From Paracyclopina nana (taxonomy: Eukaryota; Arthropoda; Copepoda; Cyclopoida; Cyclopettidae), in contig JAGUCH010000008.1 in NCBI GenBank assembly GCA_019096065.1, positions 2,547,001 through 2,611,000 of the forward strand: DNA of 64,000 nucleotides, written 5' to 3'. Below are positions 37,001-46,083 of the stretch, piece after piece. The notes beneath the pieces were generated by a model, which saw only the letters and a program-made list of their open reading frames with translations, was not told where the DNA came from and did no database searches. Each line of letters begins with the position of its first letter. Positions within the stretch are counted from its first letter, which is position 1. The translations under genes were made by a program, and so were the position numbers.

Positions 37001-40000
37001 TGTAAGAGAGATCATTTAGGTGCGGCGTGAGGTGAAACTTGACTGGATGCAAAAAGATCAACCCCACCCTCGTGTTTACGATGCAAAAGTATGGCACTTA
37101 AAAAATGCACGTTCTACATGTACAAATTAGCCGTGTCGTCTCCGAAACGTAGAGCACATTTCCACCTTTTTGCTTTGACTCAAGCTCCATTTTGGCATTT
37201 ATAAACTCGATGCGTCATGACACGAGTTCTTGCTTGTTACGGCGAATTCTTGAACGCAGACCCATGGCGTTTTTGGGCGTGAAATGGTTTTGTACGAAGC
37301 CCATGTATCATAGTTCAAATAGAGAAGGAAAAAAACTTTCCAGACTCGAAGGGGAGAGAAATTGATTAGATGATCAAAAAACGAGACATCTAAGCAAACA
37401 TGGGGGGATTTATACAAGTGTGGACTCTAACTTTGGTACGTTAGAGGGGAGAGAGATCTTTGTGTGTCCGTCGTAATGCTGCAATGTCAACTATAGTATA
37501 GTGTATGTACTACGTATATACACTCAAGCGTCACTTTCTCCGCATATGCATGGGTCAGTTATTTCTTGGGCCTTTGCGCTGCACGCGCGCGCTTGTCCTC
37601 AAGCTCGCGCATTGCTTATAATGGCTCAAGAAGATGCTAGCTTTGCATGGGGAAAAGCTTCTCGGAAGAAGTTTGGGGCTTCCTTGAGCAACAGGAAATG
37701 AAGCAATTTCAAAGTTTGACTGGGTTTCAATTTTCCACATATAGAGACACTCGGTCACGAAGAATGCAAAAAGTGCATACACCATCACGTATTTTCGAGG
37801 AAATTTTCTCCGAGTATGCCACATTGTCGTTCGGGCTTAAAATGGCGGGTGATGGATGCCATCGTAGGGCTAAATTGGACGGCGAGAAATGCCGCCAAGC
37901 CAAGCCGTATGCTACACTGGGGCGGAGCTGGAATTCCTCCGGCAAGTCGAAAAAATAGGTGGAAAATTGCATGGTCACAAATCTCGAGATAAAAGGCTGC
38001 ATGGCCAAGATTAATTGAGCCATCCTCTGACCCGCGCGCGCGCGCGCGAACAAAGACCCTGGCGATAACCATAAAATGCCATCATCGTCATACTCCGTAT
38101 ATGACTCGTAGAAGGCTCGCGTGCTGCAGTGCCATATGGGGAGCAAAAGACAGACAAAATGCAATAGATGGTGCTGAATTTTTGGTTCTTTGGCGTACGA
38201 GTAAGCGTGCGTAGCAATTGCGGCAAAAATAGCGCTTCGAACAAAAAGTAAACAAAAAGTTTTTTAGAGTTGTAGGCAACAAAATGACAAAGAAAGCTCT
38301 CTTTTTGAGCTTGTAACAGTACAATTGATTCAAGGAACAGAATGGTACCATTTTGAGCAAGATTCATGAAAGTCAAGAAATTTTGGATCATGAGTCACAT
38401 CATATCCAGACCTGAGCATGAAGGATCGAATAAGAAAAAATAGCCTTACTTTTTGCAGCTCCACTCTGTGTGCGTTCAAAACAAACAAGTTCATCTAGTG
38501 TGGGTTCAATAAAAAGAGCCAGTTTTTTGACAAATAAGCCATTTCTTGCAATGAATTGAGGAAAAAGTATTTTCTGGTAATCATGATGGCCATGCTATAG
38601 TTGTTGTACTGGCATGGCAAAAGCTAAGAAAATTGGAAAAAGCCAGCCCAAAAGTAGTGAATTGTCCCTAATTTCTAGAAATAGTCCTCAAAAACTTGAT
38701 AATATCTTTGAATCTAGGGCTTTGAAAATAGGTATTCTTAGCATAGGAAATCTTTTAAACTACAAGTAGTTTAGAGAACCAAGGAGAACCAAAAGATACT
38801 GCACCTCTATTCAGAGAACCAGCCAATTTTAATTGAGAGTCCACCTAGACAAGGCAGTTCTCAGCCCTCCATGGTTTCAACTAAAATCCGCTAGCAGAAA
38901 TATGGTACTTCTAGTTTCGCCCTTACACTGCATTTAAGATTTAGCTACTTCTACTACTTGGTACTATTTGTACCTCAAAAAAGAACACACATATTTGCTT
39001 TTTTCGCTCGTGTTGACCGTTCTCATGGCTCCTAGAATAGCACGCTGAATTTGTGGTGCAAATGCAAAGGTGCAAAATTCTCCGTTTGTTTGCTCTTCTC
39101 CGCAGGAGCGAGCTTATGGAGTGACGTGGGGAGGGGTCCAAAAGGGGGCGCGTACTTTGTCCTACAGTCAACTGATCGCACATGAAACTACAAAACAGAG
39201 CGCACATCAAACTACAAAGATTTTTGGGCCAGAATGTAAACAACCCCAATCGCACATGAATCTACATACAACTAAACGCACTTGAACTACAAATGACGGA
39301 AACGCACACTAAACTACAAGCAAATCAAAGAGCACTTGGACAACAGGACGAACGCACATCAATATACAATGAACCAAGCGCATAAGAATACACAAGAGTA
39401 AGACTATCCTAAATAACAAAGCTACATCAATGCAGTTTTTCACAAACTGCTTGAATCTTTTGCTACTATGAAAACACTTAGTCAAGCCCAATTTCTGCAT
39501 GTTTTTGAAAATGTTACGCGATACGTTACGGGTGATGGCCCAGGAGTGGCCTGTGGCCCATTGGGGTTAGGAGGGGTGGCTGGGGTATTCCCACCTTCCG
39601 CATCGGATGATGGGTCTGCAGGTGGTGATGATGTATGCTAAACCAAGCACCTTTATAAAATAAGTTAAAAATGTAACAATACTGTCCTGATGACGAGTCC
39701 ATATAGGGTTTTTCGCTCATGAGTAGTCAAATGAAAGATCATCGAGTGGCGAAGCCACGAGTGATCTGGAATTTTACTACGAATGAGCGAAAAACCCTAT
39801 ATGGACGAGTCATCAGGACAGTATTGACATTTTTGTCAGCTTCGTGAGGGTCATAAGTCCCAATACACAGTGGGTCCCGTTGAAGCATTTCCTCCATTTC
39901 TGATTTTTCGTCAAATCGGCTGTGCATTAGCAAAGCCCCTTAATGACTGTAAAACTCGAACTTTCAACTCTTTCTAGCAAAGTCTTACGCACATCCACGC

Positions 40001-43000
40001 ACTTTTTTTGCAATCCAACCCTGTTCATATTACTTTTTCTCTAATTTGACAGTGTTATAGGTTGGACAACCTTGGACATAATAAGTTCTGCTAATATTTG
40101 GTTTAGTTTTACATGCAAATAGAAGAGTCATCTTTTTGGGTCAATTTTGACACTTATTTTAAATGAAATCCTGTTCTCTTGAGGCCTAAAATACTTAAAC
40201 TAACTCTAATTAATGGCTTCAACAAAAAAATTATAGTTCTAATGGAACAGTAGAAGCTTGTAGCCACTTTTTGACATTTCTTTTTTCTTAGATTTTTTTT
40301 AGCAAATTCGGGATGCTTCTCAAAAATGATCTTCAATTCACAAATCGAATTGAATTTAGAGCCTTTTAAATGGCCATTTCTGATCACCAAGAACCCATAG
40401 GAACTATTATAAGATAAAAAAAGTGTTTGAAACTTGATTTCATAATTTAGCTGAAATGGAGAAATAATGGTCTCCGTGGCCCACTGTGCAATAGTACTTT
40501 TAAAGGCAAAAAAATTGATTAATTTAACAATTAAATTGGCCTTAAAACAGATAGCTCGTTTGCAGGTAAAACTTTGCGGTCAATCGCGCGCGCGTATATT
40601 CAGGTTAGCAACACAAAAGCTCAGCAGTCAACAGTCACTGCTAAATGCGGAGTCATTTCAATAGATGGCGCTTTTACATGCAATTTTAAATCACACATCA
40701 AAGCCAGCCTTTTAATGTGCACTGGTGGCATAGTGGTAGTGTACAGGCCTATCACTCAGCAGACCCAGGTTCGAATCCTGGTGATGTCTTTTTTTTAGTT
40801 GAAGACGAATTCTCAAGTCATCAACCATACAATAATGGATATTATTTCTTCACATGTGATGAAAAATAGGTCATTATTGTACGGCAGATGCGAGCGCACG
40901 CCAAATCTCAGCAAAATACAGGGATTTTCGCTTCACTGCCGTATGTAGTAAACCCACCGCCAAGTTGACAAAAATGCTATTTTTTATTGTACATACTAAA
41001 AACCACACCCAAAAGCATTATTCCGCACCAGAGAGACACGCAGAGAGTCCAAAACTAGTCCTAACTCAAAAACTTTACTACACAGTGCGGTGTGCTAGAG
41101 GCCAAAAACGCGGCTGAAAATTGTAATAATAACACAGCTACAATCTCGCAACTTCCATTTTTCCTTAGGTGCGTTTAGTGAAATGTAGTTTCATGTGCGA
41201 ATCATCTGTGTTCATAGTGCTGACAGCTTTGTATGTAGGTTTACGTGCGTATCTGCTAAATGTAGCTTTAGTGCGCTTGGTTCAGTGTAGGTCCATGTGC
41301 GGTTGGTATAATAAAAAAAGTTTTGTAGATCCATGTGCGCGTCCGTTATTTGTAGTTTTGCGTGCGTTCTGTTTGTAGTTCCTGGTATAGGCATCCGTCC
41401 AAAACAATATATACTATAGCGGCTCAAGGAAATTCGAAACGCTCTGGAACAATGGACAGGAGCGCACAATGAGCTAAATAACCGGTCAGCTCTTCTCCTC
41501 TAGGTGATTATCTGTTGTAAAATTCAAGGGCTTTTTAGATCCTTTATCTCTTGTGTCCAGCTGGGGTGCCACTACTAAACACTACTGTTTTTACCTCTAC
41601 GCATTAGTCACTACTGTTTTTGAACATATATAATAGCAACTACGCTACTGACACACTAAGAACTACTGTCCATATACTGATGTAGTAACCAATACAGAAT
41701 TAAATATACTCATTTTGTACTGACATACTAAGCACTACACTACCACTGACACTTTAGTCACTACTCCTGTCACATTAGGAGTACTCAGATTACACATTGG
41801 TATACTGTTGGTATATATTATTTTAAGGCCAGGCTTTCAAGGTTTGGCTTTTACAGTAAAGCTTTTAAGGTAAGACATGTTAAAAGTTAGGTAGTTAAGG
41901 TTAGGCATTTAAGGTTTGGCTTGTGAGTTTATGTTTTTAAAGTTAGGCTTTTCCACTAGAGCTTTTGAAGTATGACATATTTAAGGTTAGGTAATTCAGG
42001 CTAGGCTTTCAATGTTTGGCTTTTGAAATCATGATTTGCAAGTTAGGCTTATAAAGGAAGGCTTTATAGGTTAGGCTTTTCAGGTAATACTTAAGAATTG
42101 GGAGTGTCCTTTTTTTATTTTGCTTTTTGATTTATTGTACAATGTTAATGTCTGACTAGTAGTTACTAATCTACATGTTCAAAAAGTGTAGTGGCTAGTG
42201 AGTATGTCAAAATGCTACTTGTTCAAAGAGTGTAGCGGTAAGTGTGTCAGTTCAGTAGTTCTTAGTAAGACTGTTCATAAAGTGTAGCTGTTGGTATGTC
42301 AGTACAGTAGTGATAAAAATTCGGGATTAGTGTGTCAGTACAATAGTGATTAGTAAGTTTCCCCTCCAGCTGCTGTTGCTCAAGAAGATTATGCGCGAGC
42401 ACTCCGATCACGGACCAATTGTTTGCGTAAAACCTAAAACCCCATGAAAAAACCACACTAATCATCATCATCATCATCTTTGGTTTCTCGTGACCGTAAT
42501 TGTTGCTCTCGGAGCTCGGTCATCGCATAACGTGATTAACAACACACAGTGGGGGGAAAAGGTCAAAAAGCCCCGTATACCTAACGAACCTCCGAGCATT
42601 GCATTGGGGCGTTGTTGGGGCTGGATCACAACATTTTTTGCCCTCGGGGCTACGCAAGCAATCTCGCATTTAATGCCAAAGAAGACCAAGAAGACAAACA
42701 CGATGGCCAGCAGCCAAAAGGTGAGAATGAGTTTTTGGGCAGGCTGCTGGTTATTTCATGGCTGCTCGCGCGGAGAAAGTTTACAGTGATGTGCCATCAT
42801 CATCCATCCTTCAGCCGTGGCGTTCGCATGTATTTAACCCGGCCAGCCTACCACGTACATAGTACACTATACAATATAAAGCTTATTATAGCTCTGCTGC
42901 TAGCTGAGCGCACGTCTCGTTTTTCTCCGAAAATAATCTTGATACAACCCATGATTTTTTCCCCGAGTACCACAACTATTGAATAACGACGTAGCGATTT

Positions 43001-44996
43001 TGGATGCATTGTGCCGCCATCTGTGGGCTTGCTGGTTTCTTGCCGCATAGAAAGTCGGACGAAGTAGTAGCAAATTGAGATCACGACAAACGAATTCATT
43101 GATCGGGAGCAGCGCTCGTTTCTCGACGGAATTCGTGAGCAGTCAAAAATGCTGGTGTCATGTTATGCCAATATGCTGTTGCTTCATGCATATTATACTT
43201 GCAGAGTGCGGCTCCAAAATTGCAACCGCACTACAGCCGATTCGGCCCATTTATTTACTTCTTGAGAGCAGCCCGCAGCTTGCATTTTCGGAGTCGCATT
43301 CTGCATACATACAGAGTGCGGCTCCGAAATTGCAACCGCACTATAGCCGATTCGGCCAAATTTATTTACTTTTTCAGAGCAGCCCGCAGCTTGCATTTTC
43401 GGAGCCGCATTCTGTATACATACAGAGTGCGGCTCCGAAATTGCAACCGCATAACAGCCGATTCGGCCCATTTATTTACTTTTTGAGAGCAGCCCGCTCC
43501 TTGCATTTTCGGAGCCGCATTCTGTATATATACACCTATTTTACTCCTCTTGGATTTCTTTGTAAAATGGCTGGAATTCTTTGCTGCTCCATCAAAAAAC
43601 AAAGAGGACGGGCATTGATTAATGGTCTGCCTCGACCTCTCGTAGCTAAGGGTCAATTAGATCATCTTGTGATGAGCAACGTTGGCGATCGAAGAGGACA
43701 ACGCCAAAGCTCGAAAAAAGTCGTGGGGCACGACGATTATTGCTGCACAAACTTCATTTAAAATATGGCCATGGGTCGACTCGAAAATCCCCCATGCAAT
43801 GCCACGCTTGCGTACAAGCGTTCGAGGGAAAACCGGCAATTTCAAGGTTTGACGCCCGAATCTCAAAGGATAAATAGCAAAGATTTTCGAGAAAAAGTCC
43901 AAATAGTAGCTATGGCAAGACAAACACGGACGACGTTGCTGCACGGTGGTGGGAACGAATAATCCCTAGGTAGCTCATAATAATTATCCACTTCCTGTGT
44001 GCCGATCCCGAGTCGAAAAATGCCCATTTTCTTTGCAAATGGGATCCACCTGCTAATAGCTGCTACCAGCAAACGAAGGTGCCCAAAACGACAAAGACAT
44101 TGACGACGACAATGCCAACGGCTGCGCACAAAAGGGAATCTCAAATTAGCCATTTTCTTCCTTTTGACGATTCGATCCAAGTTCACAGGGGGGGTGAGCG
44201 GCGATGAAAGCCGCCATTGTAGCCAATCTCTCTATTCTCGGCTCAGAAATAAATGATGATGGCCAAAGGCGTTGGCAGCTGCTCATAAACTTTTAACAAG
44301 ACAAGTCCAATGTCAATCCTATCCCCAAAACACGCGTAAAATTACTTGAAACCGGCTGGTAATCTAATGACAAAAAAGGATGAGTTTTGCTCTATCTGCG
44401 CAGAGCTCGTTAGCCAATTTTGCCAGATTGGAAACTAGCCATTATGATGGTCGCGACGTCAGGTGTTCGAAATCTTCTTGAGTCGTCGCGCGGTCACGGT
44501 TTGGGTCACCATGGGGGCGGGAAAGGGGTGATTATCGCCGAGGGACTCGAAAATGACGCTATGACAACTGCTCCCCGTACCCAAAGTTGTTGTTTTCCAG
44601 TTAACTTTATGCCAGCGATTTTGGCAGCATTGGCGACGGAAACGCGCACAATCATCCTACCAAATCTCTTTCACCAGCCATAACGACCAACGTTTTTCCT
44701 TTACCACGCGAGGGAAAATCAAAGTCATTTTGCAACCGAGATTGAAGGACAATTCTTGAGCGAATGATGGGCGGCTTTGCGAGCTTTTCGCATGGAAATG
44801 AAAAATATTCGCGATTTTGGGTCGCAGGATCGCATTATTAATTCCAAGCTCGTGGCCGTTTCTTGGAACGGAAAACGGCCTCAGGCGACTCATTTTCGCT
44901 ACGTACATTAAATAGGTGCCTTTTTTGCTTACCCAGAATCACTGCGATGACAAATAATGCGAGGCCGCGGTTGATGCGTGGCGTTGATCTCTCCAT
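31064..44996 (-). CDS. ed/fred: Echinoid/Fred-type Ig-superfamily adhesion receptor, gene B
   Basis: Exons, in transcript order: 44996-44933, 34729-34540, 34468-34011, 33943-31313, 31254-31064 (3534 nt, 1177 residues). Exon 1 encodes MERSTPRINRGLALFVIAVI, a clear signal peptide, and ends CTG G before GTAAGC; the G joins CA at 34729 to give ALAGVING. The protein then has seven Ig domains, an FN3 domain, a weak second FN3, a TM helix near 899-922 followed by CCCC, a glutamine-rich stretch and the terminal REIIV. Intron positions and phases match gene A, except for one extra phase-2 intron inside Ig1 (34469-34539). The body alone could also be read from an ATG-rich run at about 34.78 kb, but that run is the pyrimidine tract of the acceptor on this strand. 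Function is inferred from Echinoid: cell adhesion and modulation of EGFR/Notch signalling. Confidence 0.88.
38033..38048. repeat. (CG)8 dinucleotide run
   Basis: Eight consecutive CG dinucleotides occur inside intron 1 of gene B. Similar but shorter alternating CG stretches occur at about 36051-36063 and 40584-40592. Such tracts can adopt Z-DNA; no further function is visible. Confidence 0.8.
39667..39834 (+). other. 168-nt near-perfect hairpin with tandem G-A internal loops
   Basis: The sequence pairs with itself along its whole length to an apical TGGC-GAA-GCCA. Interruptions are 695-696/807-808, 721-722/781-782, 733-735/768-770 and 744-745/759-760 (add 39000). Each is GA opposite GA or an extension of it. 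Only one C-T mismatch (39728/39775) and two tiny bulges (39675-39676, 39742) break this rule. Tandem sheared G-A pairs stabilise RNA helices, so a plus-strand structured RNA or a palindromic mobile element is possible. No coding role is supported. Confidence 0.6.
40719..40796 (+). repeat. tRNA-like sequence (SINE head or tRNA pseudogene)
   Basis: It carries a perfect A box (TGGCATAGTGG, 40727-40737), a perfect B box (GGTTCGAATCC, 40768-40778) inside an intact CCAGG/CCTGG T stem, and an 8-T polymerase III terminator at 40789. The acceptor strands GCACTGG and TGATGTC do not pair and no proper anticodon stem forms. It is therefore a tRNA-derived SINE head or a decayed tRNA rather than a working tRNA. 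Confidence 0.6.
41565..42360. repeat. Composite inverted-repeat structure around a minisatellite
   Basis: The left flank (41565-41790) repeats CACTACTG and ACTGACACACTAAG. The right flank (42140-42355) repeats the inverse complement (CAGTAGT, GTGTGTCAGT, CTTAGTAAG). Between them lies the 14-15-bp minisatellite at 41821-42095. The arrangement is like a foldback element and sits 175 bp after the preceding composite element. Confidence 0.5.
41821..42095. repeat. Minisatellite, 14-15-bp unit TTAAGGTTAGGCTTT
   Basis: About 19 consecutive degenerate copies can be phased. Pairs of blocks about 100 bp apart resemble each other more than neighbouring units do (for example TTTGGCTT followed by GAGTTTATG or GAAATCATG, then AGTTAGGCTT), which indicates higher-order periodicity. 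The core GGTTAGG recalls the arthropod telomere motif TTAGG, but the period is wrong. Confidence 0.65.
43202..43524. repeat. Three tandem copies of a 102-bp hairpin unit
   Basis: Units at 43202-43303, 43312-43414 and 43423-43524 each begin CAGAGTGCGGCTCC and end GGAGCCGCATTCTG or close variants, so each is itself an inverted-repeat element. The 8-bp spacers are CATACATA or TATACATA. Units 2 and 3 are nearly identical. This looks like a MITE multiplied in tandem. Confidence 0.75.
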
Positions 44997-46083
44997 GTTG
45001 GCGCACTGTGCGCGTTCACTTGGCGCATGCAGAAGACTCTGCGAGATTTTGTGCTTTAGCTATGTTTTTGGCAGCAATGGCGTTGAAAAAGGTGCACAAT
45101 TGCAAAACTTTGCTTTTTCCGCCGTGGTGTCTTGGTGCGCGGATCACGTGCAACTGGTTGGTGGCCGGCGCGCTTAGGTGCGGCTCCGACTCGGCCAGGA
45201 TGACGAGGTTCACCTGGGAGAAGGCGCGATCCTCCTCACAGGCGCCGATGATGTCAGGTAGAAGCAGCTCTCGAGGAGGAGCCAGCCCAAAAAGTCAATT
45301 CGAGTGGAAGCCCGCAGCCATTGACAAGAAACGACGCACGCACAAAGCTTCCATATTATTTTCATGCTATGCAGGCAATGCTTGGAGAGTTGCGCGAGTC
45401 CCGCTTGATTTCTTCCGAACTTGAGTGAAATGAGTCAGTTGGTGATTCAGGCTGCGTTAATTGAATAATGGGAAAATGACTGAGATGTATAAATGAGTTC
45501 AGACTGACCCACTGATTTTTCCGCACGGGAAAAGTGCGAATTGGTGCGGTGCAAAATATGATCCTGGGCGCATCGAATTTTCTTATTAATCAATTTTAGC
45601 TATATTACGATAAAAATCTTTGAATTGCAGAGGCAACACTTAGAAACTCTAAAGGCAAGTCTTAAAATTCTTGAGATGTTAGCAAGTTAGCGGAGCCTTT
45701 TTTTGCAAAAGGATATAAAATATTCAAAGCTGAAGTTATGAAAAAAATCATGAATTCAATTATTTCCAAAGCTCGCATCAATAGAGCTATTTGGCTAGCG
45801 TGCATTTTTTGCGGCTCCCATTTGCAGAAGGGTGAGCCCCATTGAAGTGAGGTAGCTCACTAAAAAACTCCGTTCGCTCTAAAATATCTTCTTATGTACA
45901 TTAAAGTATAAAAAACAATTTTATGTTTATAAAAGTTAGGGAAGAGGTTCAAATTTGAATTTGGTTCCCATTGAGCTTTGATAATAATTTGTTTGCATAT
46001 CCAATTAGCGATTTAAGGAAAAATCAATAGGTCACGCTGTACGAATGCGTTGAAATGCTAGCGATATATTCTCTCAAAGCCAA
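44997..46083. other. Region upstream of receptor gene B and downstream of numb
   Basis: From 44997 to about 45430 the DNA is GC-richer and contains a 90-codon open minus-strand frame without ATG; this probably is the promoter and 5' UTR of gene B. From 45430 to 46083 it is AT-rich and should include the numb 3' UTR. No separate gene is supported. Confidence 0.45.

Larger units (their letters stand above)
39174..41390. repeat. Composite element with inverted arms of degenerate 22-30-bp repeats
   Basis: The left arm (about 39174-39410) has roughly eight degenerate copies of a unit containing CGCACATGAAACTACAAA. The right arm (about 41168-41390) has the same unit in inverse complement (TTTGTAGTTTCATGTGCG-like). 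This resembles foldback-type elements, whose long arms are built from tandem repeats. The 1.75 kb between arms contains a 168-nt hairpin and a tRNA-like sequence. Target duplications could not be recognised by eye. Confidence 0.55.
34730..44932 (-). other. Intron 1 of receptor gene B (10.2 kb)
   Basis: The intron runs from the GTAAGC donor at 44932 to TTTTGCAG at 34730. It contains two composite inverted-repeat structures, a minisatellite, a tRNA-like sequence, a long hairpin, a tandem hairpin array and a (CG)8 run at 38033-38048. No conserved coding exon was found; the short open frames inside are not supported. Confidence 0.75.

Noticed and set aside
38011-38391. 126-residue minus-strand open frame
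   Set aside because: Low-complexity, no family motif, lies in the repeat-rich intron 1 of gene B on the same strand.
39681-39826. Hammerhead ribozyme suggested by CTGATGA next to GTC
   Set aside because: The required GAAA strand and a closing stem I are missing; the CTGATGA box is simply paired within the long hairpin.
40719-40788. Functional tRNA gene
   Set aside because: Only the polymerase III boxes and T arm are intact; acceptor strands do not pair and no anticodon stem forms.
41821-42095. Interstitial telomeric array (TTAGG)n
   Set aside because: The unit is 14-15 bp with only one GGTTAGG core per unit; there is no pure TTAGG run.
43202-43524. CRISPR-like array
   Set aside because: Three long self-complementary units with 8-bp spacers in a eukaryotic intron do not resemble CRISPR.
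44978-45424. 148-residue plus-strand open frame
   Set aside because: It runs antisense over the probable promoter/5' UTR and first exon of gene B and has no recognisable domain; GC richness alone explains its openness.
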